Positions 16,531 through 26,056 of a DNA stretch of 33,864 bases are shown piece after piece. Numbering within the stretch: position 1 is the stretch's first letter; the number at the start of each line of letters is the position of its first letter. This stretch comes from Aeromonas caviae (lineage in GTDB: Bacteria > Pseudomonadota > Gammaproteobacteria > Enterobacterales > Aeromonadaceae), in NCBI RefSeq assembly GCF_000819785.1, contig NZ_CDBK01000011.1, positions 1 through 33,864 of the forward strand, in the 5' to 3' direction. The notes beneath the pieces are model-generated. The model was not told where the DNA came from. It ran no database searches and saw nothing but the letters and a program-made list of their open reading frames with translations. The translations under genes were made by a program, and so were the position numbers.

Positions 16531-16800
16531 TCATCCCTTCTTCTGGTCGTCGGCGAAGGTGATGTTGAGCTCCAGCACCGACAACTCGTCACTCTTCTGA
16601 TCAAGCTGGACGGTGATCTTGTCCGGGTCGATCTGCACGTATTTGCGGATCACGTCGAGGATGTCCTGCTTGAGCTGGGGCAGGTAATCCGGCCCCCCTC
16701 TGGATGAACGCTCGTGAGCCACGATGATCTGCAACCGCTCTTTGGCCAGTTGTGCGGTGTTCTGTTTCTTGTTGGAACGAAAATAATCCAATAATGACAT
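16531..16800 (-). CDS. minE: Cell division topological specificity factor MinE
   Basis: An 89-residue protein that stimulates MinD ATPase and drives pole-to-pole Min oscillation. The N-terminus MSLLDYF is the membrane-targeting segment and [16 protein letters not shown] is the MinD-binding helix; the C-terminal half ([13 protein letters not shown], then [10 protein letters not shown]) is the dimerising topological domain. The ATG at 16800 follows GGGAG within the end of minD, only two bases after the minD stop. It is third gene of minC-minD-minE, followed by the operon terminator. Confidence 0.97.
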   Translation of the reverse strand: MSLLDYFRSNKKQNTAQLAKERLQIIVAHERSSRGGPDYLPQLKQDILDVIRKYVQIDPDKITVQLDQKSDELSVLELNITFADDQKKG

Positions 16801-16802
16801 GC

Positions 16803-17615
16803 TTAACTCCCGAACAGTCGGCTAAAGAAGCCCTTCTTCTCTTCTTCCAGAAAACGGAAATCCTTGGTGTCACCCAGCAGACGGGCGACGGCGTCCTCGT
16901 AGGCCTGACCGGCATCGGACTCCTTGTCCAGAATGACCGGCTCGCCGGAGTTGGAGGCGCGCAGCACCGCCTGGGACTCCGGGATTACTCCGAGCAGTTT
17001 GATGGCCAGGATCTCCTGCACGTCCTGCACGCTCAGCATGTCGCCGCGGTTGACGCGGGTCGGGCAGTAGCGGGTCAGCAGCAGGTGCTCCTTGATGGGA
17101 TCCTCACCGCGCTCGGCACGGCGGGACTTGGAGGCCAGGATACCGAGGATGCGATCCGAGTCACGCACGGAAGAGACTTCCGGGTTGGTGGTGACGATGG
17201 CCTCGTCGGCGAAATAGAGCGCCATCAGGGCGCCGGATTCGATACCGGCGGGGGAGTCGCAGACGATGTAGTCAAACTGCATCTCCGCCAGCTGATCCAG
17301 GATCTTCTCCACCCCTTCACGGGTCAGGGCATCCTTGTCCCGGGTCTGGGAGGCGGGCAGGATGAACAGGTTTTCGCAACGCTTGTCCTTGATGAGGGCC
17401 TGGTTGAGGTTGGCTTCCCCGTTGATGACGTTGACGAAGTCATAGACCACGCGCCGCTCGCAACCCATGATGAGGTCCAGGTTTCTCAGACCAATGTCAA
17501 AATCGATGACCACGGTCTTGTGGCCACGCTGGGCCAGACCGGTGCTCAGTGCCGCGCTGGTTGTCGTCTTGCCAACGCCACCCTTGCCCGATGTAACGAC
17601 TATGATTCGCGCCAT
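16803..17615 (-). CDS. minD: Septum site-determining ATPase MinD
   Basis: A 270-residue ParA/MinD-type ATPase that recruits MinC to the membrane. The deviant Walker A motif GKGGVGKTT has its signature Lys at 11 and the second at 16; switch regions include [10 protein letters not shown] and CDSPAGIE. The C-terminus ends in the amphipathic membrane-targeting helix with [10 protein letters not shown]. The ATG at 17615 has AAGGAAG upstream. It lies between minC (18 bases) and minE (2 bases). Confidence 0.98.
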   Translation of the reverse strand: MARIIVVTSGKGGVGKTTTSAALSTGLAQRGHKTVVIDFDIGLRNLDLIMGCERRVVYDFVNVINGEANLNQALIKDKRCENLFILPASQTRDKDALTREGVEKILDQLAEMQFDYIVCDSPAGIESGALMALYFADEAIVTTNPEVSSVRDSDRILGILASKSRRAERGEDPIKEHLLLTRYCPTRVNRGDMLSVQDVQEILAIKLLGVIPESQAVLRASNSGEPVILDKESDAGQAYEDAVARLLGDTKDFRFLEEEKKGFFSRLFGS

Positions 17616-17633
17616 TCTCGCTTCCTTGTAACT

Positions 17634-18359
17634 CTATTTGATTCGGTCTATACGAAGTTGTTCATTGTCGAGCCGGATATGGACCGGCTCTTGTATCACG
17701 CCTGCAGGCAATGCATCGCTGAGCTGGAAGGTGCCCGCGATGGAGAGCAGCTCGGCCTGCAATTGCTGGCAATAAATGCGGGCCTTGGGATTGCCCTTGG
17801 CGCCTGCGATGGCTCGGCCACGCAGGGCACCATAAACATGGATGCTGTCATCGGCGATGACTTCGGCGCCAGGGCTCACCGAGCCCAGCACCACCAGCGA
17901 GGTGCCGGCTGCATAGATCTGCTGACCGGAGCGCACCGGGCCCACGTGGACCTTGCTTGCCTCCACGGGCGCTGGCACCGGAGGAACCGGTGCGGCCTCC
18001 ACTGGCTTGGGCTCAGGCACTGGCGGCGTCGGCTCAGGTTCTGCCTTGCGGCTCTTGCCTGACACCATGACGGCGAGGCCTGCCGCCTTGGCGGCCGTCT
18101 TCATCGCCTCGTCCCGCGCCCCCGTGATCCCGACCAGCACGAAGTCTTCCGACTCGACCAGCTCCCTGAGTTGTTCGAAATCGGGGATCGCCTCGAGGCG
18201 TTCCACATTGAGGACGAGGGGGGCACAATTAAAAAACTGGGGGGCCTGCGCGACCTTGGCCTCCAGCAGTTGTCGGATCCGGGCCGGATTGCCATCGCTG
18301 AGATGCAACACAGAAATAGTGAAGGTGGTCCCTTTCAATTCGTTATCGCGTTCAACCAT
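17634..18359 (-). CDS. minC: Septum site-determining protein MinC
   Basis: Inhibitor of FtsZ assembly, 241 residues (E. coli 231). The N-terminal FtsZ-binding domain (about 1-105) is followed by a Pro/Glu-rich linker from about 108 to 138, slightly longer than usual, and the C-terminal beta-helix with GPVRSGQQIYA, GDLV-type SLVVLGSV..GAEVIADDSIHVYG and GRA.AG, which binds MinD and dimerises. The ATG at 18359 has GGGGAAG upstream. First gene of the min operon, divergent from ycgL. Confidence 0.96.
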   Translation of the reverse strand: MVERDNELKGTTFTISVLHLSDGNPARIRQLLEAKVAQAPQFFNCAPLVLNVERLEAIPDFEQLRELVESEDFVLVGITGARDEAMKTAAKAAGLAVMVSGKSRKAEPEPTPPVPEPKPVEAAPVPPVPAPVEASKVHVGPVRSGQQIYAAGTSLVVLGSVSPGAEVIADDSIHVYGALRGRAIAGAKGNPKARIYCQQLQAELLSIAGTFQLSDALPAGVIQEPVHIRLDNEQLRIDRIK

Positions 18360-18465
18360 GAATCTTCCCCGAACCGAGACGGTAATACGTTATTGTTATT
18401 CAATTCCTGATGTTATAGTTTGCCACCACCAGAGGCAATAAACCCGTCGGATTATATCAATTTCC

Positions 18466-18744
18466 ATGTTGTGTGCAGTCTATAAAAGTCGCAAAAAAGC
18501 CGAGACCTATCTCTTTATTGAACGAAGAGAGGACTTTTCCCGCGTTCCCGAGGTGCTGATGAGTACCTTCGGGCGTCCCGAACTGGTCCTGATGACCAAA
18601 CTGGACCCGGCCAAGCCCCTGGGGCTGGCCTCCACGGAGCGGGTGATGGCCGCCCTGAAGAGCCAGGGCTTTTATCTGCAGGTGCCACCGCCACCGGAAA
18701 ACCTGCTGGAGCAGCACAAGGCGCAATTAAAGGGCGCACGATGA
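18466..18744 (+). CDS. ycgL: YcgL domain-containing protein
   Basis: A 92-residue protein of unknown function matching E. coli YcgL: AVYKSRKKAETYLFI, DFSRVPEVLM..FG.P, and the C-terminal GFYLQVPPPPENLLEQH. As in E. coli it lies divergent to minC. The ATG at 18466 has no clear ribosome site. It ends in a 4-base overlap with mltB, so the two are cotranslated. Confidence 0.92.
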   Translation: MLCAVYKSRKKAETYLFIERREDFSRVPEVLMSTFGRPELVLMTKLDPAKPLGLASTERVMAALKSQGFYLQVPPPPENLLEQHKAQLKGAR

Positions 18745-19703
18745 GGGCGGGGCGGCTGGCACTGCTGTTGTCAGGCGCCCTGTCGGGATCGCCGGTGCAG
18801 GCCGGCCCCGATTTTGACCAGTACGTGGCAAGCCTCAAAGAGCAGGCGCTGGCGGCGGGCATGTTGCCCGAGACGGTGAGTGCGGCCTTTGCGGATGTCC
18901 ACCTTGTCGATGCCGTCATCAGGCACGACAAAAATCAGCCGGAATTCAAACTGACCCTGGACACATATATTCCCCAGGCGGTGCCGGAATGGAAAGTCAA
19001 GCAAGCCCAAACCTTATATCGCCAGCATTTGCCGCTGCTCACAAAAATAGGCCGGGAATATGGGGTTCAGCCCCGCTTTATTGTTGCCTTGTGGGGAATT
19101 GAAACCAATTTCGGCAAAATAACCGGCCATTATCCCCTTATCTCTTCTCTCTCGACCCTGGCCTGGGACGGTCGCCGTGAAGCCTTCTTCAAAGGCGAGT
19201 TGTTCGATGCCCTGCGCATTCTGGAGCAGGGACATGTGAACCCCGCCAACTTCAAGGGATCCTGGGCGGGGGCCATGGGACAGGTGCAGTTCATGCCCTC
19301 GTCATTCCTGCGATACGCGGTGGATCAGGACGGGGATGGCAAGAAGGATCTCTGGGGCAATCTGGCGGATGTATTTGGATCGGCTGCCAATTATCTGAGC
19401 CAGAACGGCTGGCGCGAAGACCAGACCTGGGGACGGCGGGTGAGGGTGCCAGAACGCCTGGACCCCGCCTTGCTGGGGCTTGATACCCGCAAGTCCCTGG
19501 CGACCTGGCAGGCCCTCGGGGTTCGCCAGCAGGACGGCTCACCTCTGCCTGCGGTCGACATGCAGGCCTCCCTCATCCGCCCCGACGATATTCACGGGCG
19601 AAGCTACCTTGCCTATGACAATTACCGGGTACTGCGTCACTGGAATCGCTCCCCCTATTTCGTGGTGGCCGTCGGCACCCTGGCCGATCGCATCGTGAAA
19701 TAG
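18741..19703 (+). CDS. Lytic murein transglycosylase, MltB type (GH103)
   Basis: Cleaves peptidoglycan glycan strands with 1,6-anhydro-MurNAc formation. It is 320 residues. A signal peptide ends after VQA (residue 21), without a lipobox Cys, so it is probably a soluble periplasmic form rather than a lipoprotein. The catalytic Glu is E121 in ALWGIETNFG; family blocks PLISSLSTLAWDGRR, WAGAMGQVQFMPSSFLRYAVD and DLWGN..DV.GSAANYL follow. No C-terminal peptidoglycan-binding domain is present. The start overlaps the ycgL stop (ATGA). A strong terminator follows. Confidence 0.93.
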   Translation: MRAGRLALLLSGALSGSPVQAGPDFDQYVASLKEQALAAGMLPETVSAAFADVHLVDAVIRHDKNQPEFKLTLDTYIPQAVPEWKVKQAQTLYRQHLPLLTKIGREYGVQPRFIVALWGIETNFGKITGHYPLISSLSTLAWDGRREAFFKGELFDALRILEQGHVNPANFKGSWAGAMGQVQFMPSSFLRYAVDQDGDGKKDLWGNLADVFGSAANYLSQNGWREDQTWGRRVRVPERLDPALLGLDTRKSLATWQALGVRQQDGSPLPAVDMQASLIRPDDIHGRSYLAYDNYRVLRHWNRSPYFVVAVGTLADRIVK

Positions 19704-19813
19704 CTCTCCCCCGTTATCCTGTCACGGCGAACGGGTGGAGGTGATATGCCCGTCTCTTTTTATCCCTTGTCGGCCTCCCTTTATCCACGAACGCTGCCCT
19801 TTAAATCGCGACC

Positions 19814-19844
19814 AAAAAAAAGCGGGAATATATCCCGCTTTTTT
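19814..19844 (+). terminator. Bidirectional rho-independent terminator
   Basis: Stem AAAAAGCGGGA/TCCCGCTTTTT around ATATA, with long A and T runs. It serves mltB and the convergent serine dehydratase gene. Confidence 0.92.
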
Positions 19845-19864
19845 CATGTCATCGCGACTCGGCG

Positions 19865-21235
19865 TTAGTCGCAGGCAACCTGCATCACCTTGATGGCCAG
19901 GCCACCGCGGGAGGTCTCGCGGTACTTGGAGTCCATGTCCTTGCCGGTGATGTACATGGTCTCGATCACCTTGTCCAGCGATACACGCGGCTTGGAGGTG
20001 CGACGCAGGGCCATGCGGGAGGCGTTGACTGCCTTCATGGCGGCGATGGCATTGCGCTCGATGCAGGGTACCTGTACCTGGCCGGCCACCGGGTCGCAGG
20101 TCAGACCCAGGTTGTGCTCCATGCCGATCTCGGCGGCTTCACAGACGTGCTCCGGGCTGCCGCCCATGAGTTCGGTCAGGCCGGCGGCGGCCATGGAGCA
20201 GGAGACACCCACCTCACCCTGGCAACCCACTTCAGCGCCGGAGATGGAGGCGTTCATCTTGTAGAGCATGCCGACGGCGGCGGCGGCCAGGTAGAAACGG
20301 GTGTACTCGTCGCGGCCTACCGGCTGGATGAACTTGTCGTAGTAGGCCAGCACGGCCGGGATGATGCCGGCGGCGCCGTTGGTCGGCGCGGTGACGACGC
20401 GGCCACCGGCGGCGTTCTCTTCACTCACCGCCAGGGCGAACATGTTGACCCAGTCCACGATGTTCATGGGATCGTTGGAGAGGTTCTCGTTGGTGGTCAG
20501 CTGGCGGTAGAGCGGGGCGGCGCGGCGCGGTACGCGCAGCGGGCCGGAGAGGACGCCCTCGGTGCGGCAGCCGCGCTCGATCCCTTCCCGCATAGTGGTC
20601 CAGATCTTGCCGAGCTTCTTGTAGATCTCTTCCGGGGTGTTGAAGCACTTCTCGTTTTCCATCATCAGGGCGGAGATGGAGAGACCGCTCTGGCTGCAGT
20701 GGGCGATGAGCTCGGCGGCACTCTTGAAGGGATAGCTGACGGACATGTCGCCGCTGTCACCCTTGCCAAAGTTCTCTTCGTCGACGATGAAGCCACCGCC
20801 GATGGAGTAGTAGGTCTTGCTGTAGACGGCGTCATCTTCGATGAAGGCAGTCAGCCTCATGCCGTTTTCGTGCAGGGGCAGGGCCTCGTCATGGAAGATC
20901 ATGGCGCCCTTGGGGAAGCTGACGGTGTGGCAGTGCAGGCCGATGGGCAGACGACCGGTCTGCTCCACGCGGGAGATGAATTCGGGGATGGCGTCGATGT
21001 CGACGTTCTCCGGCAGGTTGCCCGCCAGACCCATGATGATGGCGGTATCCGTGTGGTGGCCTTTGCCGGTCCAGGAGAGTGAGCCATAGACATCGACCTG
21101 GATCCGGGTGATGTCACGGATCTTGCCGCCAGCACGCAGTTCATCCACGAACTGTTTGGCTGCCTTCATGGGGCCGACAGTGTGGGAAGAGGAGGGGCCA
21201 ACACCGATTTTGAAGATATCAAAAACGCTGATCAT
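19865..21235 (-). CDS. L-serine ammonia-lyase (iron-sulfur L-serine dehydratase), copy 1
   Basis: Deaminates L-serine to pyruvate and ammonia using a [4Fe-4S] cluster. It is 456 residues, the single-chain bacterial type with fused beta and alpha domains. The N-terminal [21 protein letters not shown] is the family signature. Cluster-ligand candidates lie in [18 protein letters not shown] and VPCIERNA, and [15 protein letters not shown] is the conserved alpha-domain loop. The ATG at 21235 is immediately upstream of the signature. It is one of two tandem, same-strand paralogues (the other at 21520-22902); which corresponds to sdaA or sdaB of E. coli was not resolved. Confidence 0.95.
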   Translation of the reverse strand: MISVFDIFKIGVGPSSSHTVGPMKAAKQFVDELRAGGKIRDITRIQVDVYGSLSWTGKGHHTDTAIIMGLAGNLPENVDIDAIPEFISRVEQTGRLPIGLHCHTVSFPKGAMIFHDEALPLHENGMRLTAFIEDDAVYSKTYYSIGGGFIVDEENFGKGDSGDMSVSYPFKSAAELIAHCSQSGLSISALMMENEKCFNTPEEIYKKLGKIWTTMREGIERGCRTEGVLSGPLRVPRRAAPLYRQLTTNENLSNDPMNIVDWVNMFALAVSEENAAGGRVVTAPTNGAAGIIPAVLAYYDKFIQPVGRDEYTRFYLAAAAVGMLYKMNASISGAEVGCQGEVGVSCSMAAAGLTELMGGSPEHVCEAAEIGMEHNLGLTCDPVAGQVQVPCIERNAIAAMKAVNASRMALRRTSKPRVSLDKVIETMYITGKDMDSKYRETSRGGLAIKVMQVACD

Positions 21236-21460
21236 GTAACAATTACCTCAGGGTAGAAGGGGGCGCCATGCCCACTCGCAGAAAAGGGATCCATGGGACG
21301 GGTCTGTCGTCACAAAGGCCAGGGAACCGGATAACCACAGTGTAACGGTTCAATGCCTAAAAAAAGTTGAAACAGATCTATTTTTGTTGAATTCGTGGCG
21401 CGAGTATAAAATTTATTTTGATGGTTATCCATTTTGTTAAGCGCCAGACAAACGTTTTGC

Positions 21461-21488
21461 AAAAAAATACCCGGCGATGCCGGGTATT
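21461..21488 (-). terminator. Rho-independent terminator of serine dehydratase copy 2
   Basis: On the minus strand AATACCCGGC/GCCGGGTATT with an ATC loop and a run of seven T residues, 31 bases after the stop of the gene ending at 21520. It separates the two tandem paralogues into different transcripts. Confidence 0.92.
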
Positions 21489-21519
21489 CGAGAGCCATAT
21501 GCAGCTTTATCACAGCGGC

Positions 21520-22902
<1,383 letters not shown>

Positions 22903-23013
22903 GACGTACTCCAATTATGGATTTCGTCTAAACATTGTAAATTTTTTGTAGTCGTTGAAAAGGGGGGAGATAGCGGGGTGTGATGGCGGTAGGGAAATGG
23001 GCGCGGGAGAGAC

Positions 23014-23048
23014 GCGCCATGGGGGAGCCGCTCGGCATCCCATGGCGC
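23014..23048. repeat. Cruciform-like inverted repeat after ppnP
   Basis: A 10-bp perfect stem (GCGCCATGGG/CCCATGGCGC) encloses a second small stem (GCCG CT CGGC). It lies 10 bases beyond the ppnP stop codon. There is no T tract on either side; it could be a terminator of the non-canonical kind or an mRNA 3' stabiliser. Confidence 0.5.
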
Positions 23049-23058
23049 CCGTGATACA

Positions 23059-23343
23059 TCAGTCGAGGAACTCGCACAGATAGGCGGAGGCGATCTTCAC
23101 TTCCAGCTTGAAGGAGGAGTGACCGGCCACGTCGAAGGATTCCCCCTGCTGGTAGGTGTGCCACTCATCTTCGTCGGCCAGCTGGATGGTGAGGGCGCCC
23201 TTGATCACCGTCATGCGCTCCGGGGCGGCGGTATTGAACAGGTACTCGCCCGCTTCCATCACACCAACGGTAGCTTTCTCGCCTTTTTGCTCGAAACCGA
23301 TGGATTTAACATTTCCATCAAAATACTCGTTAACTTTCAGCAT
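23059..23343 (-). CDS. ppnP: Pyrimidine/purine nucleoside phosphorylase
   Basis: A 94-residue single-cupin enzyme that phosphorolyses a broad range of nucleosides. It matches E. coli PpnP (YaiE): NEYFDGNVKSIGF, GEYLFNTAAPERMTVIKGALTI and the C-terminal SAYLCEFLD. The ATG at 23343 agrees with the homologue's start and has GGGAAGA upstream. It is divergent from the disrupted symporter gene and may be cotranscribed with nothing else. Confidence 0.92.
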   Translation of the reverse strand: MLKVNEYFDGNVKSIGFEQKGEKATVGVMEAGEYLFNTAAPERMTVIKGALTIQLADEDEWHTYQQGESFDVAGHSSFKLEVKIASAYLCEFLD

Positions 23344-23611
23344 CTTTTCTTCCCTGTATGCACGTTTGCAGAGCCAACGTAGCACACTGTTTTGGATGTT
23401 GTCATGGTAAAAGGAGCAAAAACAGCCGTGTCTCTTTTGAGGCTTCACTTTCTCATAAAGTTATCAATGCATTTCGTTAACGGATTCTGATGTAAAACGG
23501 GGCGCAAATATGAGATAAAGCGCACCGCCAGAGCAATGGAGAGGATTTGACGCTCTGGGTGGTCATTTACGCTGTAAAAGTGTGAGTAATTGCTAAATAA
23601 AGGAACATTCT

Positions 23612-24232
23612 GTGTTAACAAAAGGATTAATCAAAAACATCGGCTTCCAGGTAGTGGTGGCCATGGTGCTGGGCGCGCTGGTCGGGGCGCTCATGGGAGA
23701 GCAAGCCACGGTGTTTGCGCCGCTCGGCACCCTGTTTATCCAGCTGATCAAGATGCTGGTGATCCCGCTGGTAGCGGTGGCCATCCTGTCCGGGGCCGCC
23801 AACCTGGGGGCCAGCCCCGCTGCTGGCAAGATTGGCGTCACCACGCTCGCCTTCTTCCTCGTCACCTCCGCACTGGCGGTGTTCCTGGCGTTGGTGATGG
23901 GTCAGGTGTTCAAACCCGGTGTGGGTGTTGACTTTGGCGCCACCGCGGCCATGTTCTCCGGCGACTACGCCGACAAGGGGGCACTGCCCGATGCAGTGGC
24001 CACCCTGCTCGGCATGATCCCGACCAACGTGTTCAGCGCCTTGAACGAGGCCAACATCCTGCAGATCCTGGTGTTCTGCATGTTCCTCGGCATCGCCCTG
24101 GCCAAGCAGCCCCGCGAGCGCGCCAAGCCGCTGGTGGACGGGCTCAACACCTTGGTGGACGCCTTCGTCTGGATGATCAACAAGGTGATGTTTCGGATCC
24201 CATACAAAGGGTCTTTAATGAGTCCCATTTAG
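23612..24232 (+). pseudogene. Dicarboxylate/amino acid:cation symporter, N-terminal fragment (disrupted)
   Basis: First part of a DAACS-family (glutamate transporter fold) symporter. GTG start at 23612, with AAGGA seven bases upstream. The native sequence runs to residue 193 (MINKVM) and contains FIQLIKMLVIPLVAVAILSGAANLG, a family signature. After 24190 the frame enters inserted DNA and reads 13 foreign residues before TAG. The remaining 221 residues continue in the fragment at 24746-25417. Joined at the direct repeat GTGATG, the two give an uninterrupted 414-residue protein, the normal family size. The truncated product lacks the HP1/HP2 core and should be inactive. Confidence 0.93.
24185..24190. 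repeat. Left copy of the direct repeat flanking the insertion
   Basis: GTGATG, which codes for Val-Met of the symporter in frame. The second copy is at 24746-24751. Confidence 0.85.
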
Positions 24233-24651
24233 TAAACCTTTATTATCTTTGGCCGTTTTTTACCTACGAAATGTAGTTTGATAAATAGACGTTTACCTTC
24301 GGATAACGGTTTTCCAGTAGAGAAATAGCTTTCGTCAGTAAAATGAAGAGTCATGCTGTCATAAGCTTCTATCTTTCTACCTGCCGACAAGTCTTGTGAC
24401 ATAGATATCGTGTCTGCTTTCTTAAAGGGCCAAATGCCTTGATGCCACTCTAAAACCCAATGCTCAATTGTGATCGGCCTGTTATTCAGATTTCTTATGT
24501 AGATTTCATTCCCTTCAGTTATTGAGCTGGTCAGATTGTAAGACGTCTCAACCCTAAAGTGATTTTGACGAACCTCCCAGATTTTTAAGCAAGCCAAACC
24601 CGTTGATATAAGTGCTCCCCATACAGCAAGAATGGCGGTAAGTAAGTCCAT
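24229..24651 (-). CDS. Orphan single-pass membrane protein carried by the insertion
   Basis: A 140-residue protein not assigned to any named family. Residues about 3-24 (LLTAILAVWGALISTGLACLKIW) form one membrane helix; the rest is beta-rich and polar, with YIRNLNNRPITIEHWVLEW at about 50-68 and LHFTDESYF, FIKLHFVGK later, ending in basic KKRPKIIKVY. The pattern 'I.N...RPITI' after a single N-terminal helix occurs in uncharacterised proteins I associate with phages and mobile islands (recollection, not a search). The ATG at 24651 has AAGGA six bases upstream, so it is a well-formed gene. Codon usage is AT-rich, unlike its neighbours. It is transcribed against the disrupted host gene. Confidence 0.8.
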   Translation of the reverse strand: MDLLTAILAVWGALISTGLACLKIWEVRQNHFRVETSYNLTSSITEGNEIYIRNLNNRPITIEHWVLEWHQGIWPFKKADTISMSQDLSAGRKIEAYDSMTLHFTDESYFSTGKPLSEGKRLFIKLHFVGKKRPKIIKVY

Positions 24652-24685
24652 TTAAGTTCCTTTACAAGGTTGTCTATTGGCCATG

Positions 24686-24738
24686 CTAACATCAATTTTT
24701 CATATTCATCAATGAGTTAGTTTGTAGTAGAAAATAAC
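24686..24738. repeat. Nested imperfect inverted repeats near the right end of the insertion
   Basis: CTAAC (24686-24690) pairs with GTTAG (24716-24720) through a partly matched AT-rich arm with extra-helical bases; GTTAGTTT (24716-24723) also pairs with AAAATAAC (24731-24738) with one mismatch. The cluster lies between the orphan gene's start and the right junction. It could be a recombination site, a promoter-region palindrome or chance in AT-rich DNA. Confidence 0.4.
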
Positions 24739-24745
24739 AAGCATT

Positions 24746-24751
24746 GTGATG
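24746..24751. repeat. Right copy of the direct repeat flanking the insertion
   Basis: GTGATG, followed in frame by CTG ATC GCC, the native continuation (LIAP) of the symporter. Confidence 0.85.
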
Positions 24752-25417
24752 CTGATCGCCCCCATCGGCGTCTTCGGCCTGATGGCCGACGCCATCGGCA
24801 CCTACGGCTTCGACGTGCTGACCCTGGTGCTCAAGCTGTTCGTCGTCTATGTCGCCGCCATCCTCATCTTCGGCTTCGTGGTCTATCCGCTGCTGATCGC
24901 GTTCTTCTCCAACACGCCGGTACGCAAGTACTTCTCCGCGATGAAGAAACCGCAGATCGTGGCCTTCTCCACCGCCTCTTCCATGGCGACCCTGCCGGTC
25001 AACATGGAGACCTGCGAGCGCGATCTGAAGGTGACCAACGCCACCGCTTCCTTCGTGCTGCCGCTGGGCGCCACCATCAACATGAGCGGCAACGCCATCT
25101 ATTACGGCCTGGTCGCCATCTTCTTCGCCCAGGTCTACAACATCGATCTTTCCATGGGGGCCTGGGCGGCGATCATCGTCACCTCCACTCTGGGTGCCAT
25201 CGGTCAGGCCGGTGTACCGGGCCCGAGCTTCCTGGTGGTTGCCGTGCTGCTGGCGGCCGGGATCCCCATCGAGGGTCTGCCGCTGCTGTTCGCGCTGGAT
25301 CGTCTGTTCGACATGATCCGCACCGCGCTGAACATCACCGGCGATGCGGCCTGCGCCATCATCGTCGATCGCTACAGCCCGGATTACGATCCGAACCGCT
25401 GGAGCAAGGAGGCCTGA
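24746..25417 (+). pseudogene. Dicarboxylate/amino acid:cation symporter, C-terminal fragment (disrupted)
   Basis: Second part of the same symporter. It opens with GTG ATG CTG, so a 223-residue product could be translated in principle, but no ribosome site is evident. It carries the HP1 serine-rich loop FSTASSMATLPV, the TM7 substrate/sodium motif region LPLGATINMSGNAIY, HP2 (GAIGQAGVPGPSFL) and TM8 LDRLFDMIRTALNITGDA. The TM7 motif is NMSGN where glutamate/aspartate transporters have NMDGT. Without the N-terminal scaffold helices the fragment should not transport. A terminator follows the stop. Confidence 0.93.
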
Positions 25418-25442
25418 TATCGGGTCGTCCACCGTGCATGAC

Positions 25443-25472
25443 AAGAGGGAGGCTTCAAGCCTCCCTCTTTCA
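25443..25472 (+). terminator. Terminator after the symporter gene
   Basis: Stem AAGAGGGAGG/CCTCCCTCTT around CTTCAAG with a short T run. It lies 25 bases after the stop and before the convergent liuR gene. Confidence 0.8.
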
Positions 25473-25525
25473 TTTGTGTCTATTTGCTGGCGGTGATCCC
25501 CGCTTGCCTCGCCCGTCTGCGTGCC

Positions 25526-25924
25526 TCAGGGGGAGAGGTGTGCCAGGGCCTGGCGGCAGCGCTGCTCGGCCGCCTCCAGCTCCAGCAGGACCATCTGGAT
25601 ATCTTCCAGCTGCTGCTGCAGGGTCTCCCGCTTGTCGGCCACCAGCCCCAGCATGGTCTGCAACTGGGAGCGGCTGCTCTTGTCCGCATCGTAGAGATCG
25701 AACAGCTCCCGGATCTCTGCGAGGCTGAAGCCCAGACGCTTGCCACGCAGGGTCAGCTTGAGCCGCACCCTGTCCTGACGGCTGTAGATCCTGTGCTGTC
25801 CCTGGCGGGTCGGGTTGAGCAGGCCCTGATCCTCGTAGAAGCGGATGCTGCGGGTGGTCACATCAAACTCGCGAGCCAGCTCGCTGATGCTGAAGGTGCG
25901 GGTGTCGTCCCTGGATTTGGTCAT
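25526..25924 (-). CDS. liuR: MerR-family regulator of branched-chain amino acid degradation, LiuR type
   Basis: A 132-residue MerR-type activator/repressor. The winged HTH reads SISELAREFDVTTRSIRFYEDQGLL, followed by RIYSRQDRVRLKLTLRGKRLGFSLAEIRELFDLYDAD, which is the LiuR form; a coiled coil follows to the C-terminus. It has no Cys-based metal sensor. LiuR controls isoleucine/leucine/valine breakdown genes in related bacteria. It is divergent from a thiolase gene with 132 bases between them, the usual place for its operator; a definite operator was not identified. ATG at 25924. Confidence 0.85.
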   Translation of the reverse strand: MTKSRDDTRTFSISELAREFDVTTRSIRFYEDQGLLNPTRQGQHRIYSRQDRVRLKLTLRGKRLGFSLAEIRELFDLYDADKSSRSQLQTMLGLVADKRETLQQQLEDIQMVLLELEAAEQRCRQALAHLSP

Positions 25925-26056
25925 GGGGCTGTCTTGGCTGCCATCTGGTTGTCAATGCAGGCTGGCACCTTACCCAAACGTCAACTTCCCCGCAAGTCTT
26001 GTTCCCGTCGCGGCCACGGCATATGTTATCCCGATGTAACAAGGAGAGTGCTATCG

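Larger units (their letters stand above)
24191..24751 (-). mobile_element. ~560-bp AT-rich insertion carrying one orphan gene, flanked by 6-bp direct repeat
   Basis: The segment interrupts the symporter gene between NKVM and LIAP. The host hexamer GTGATG occurs at both junctions (24185-24190 and 24746-24751), consistent with target duplication or recombination across a 6-bp core; the right copy is included here. AACAAG also occurs just left of both copies, four bases further out on the right. The segment is visibly AT-rich against its G+C-rich surroundings. No transposase, no integrase and no terminal inverted repeat was found by eye. It holds one minus-strand gene (24229-24651). The class of element is unknown. 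Confidence 0.85.

Noticed and set aside
21310..21513. 67-residue minus-strand frame between the serine dehydratase genes
   Set aside because: It runs through the terminator of the upstream gene and has no ribosome site.
24191..24745. Insertion as an integron gene cassette at a secondary site
   Set aside because: No GTTRRRY core at either junction and no attC of normal length; the 6-bp duplication also does not fit cassette insertion.
24191..24745. Insertion as a classical IS or MITE
   Set aside because: No transposase and no terminal inverted repeats could be aligned by eye.
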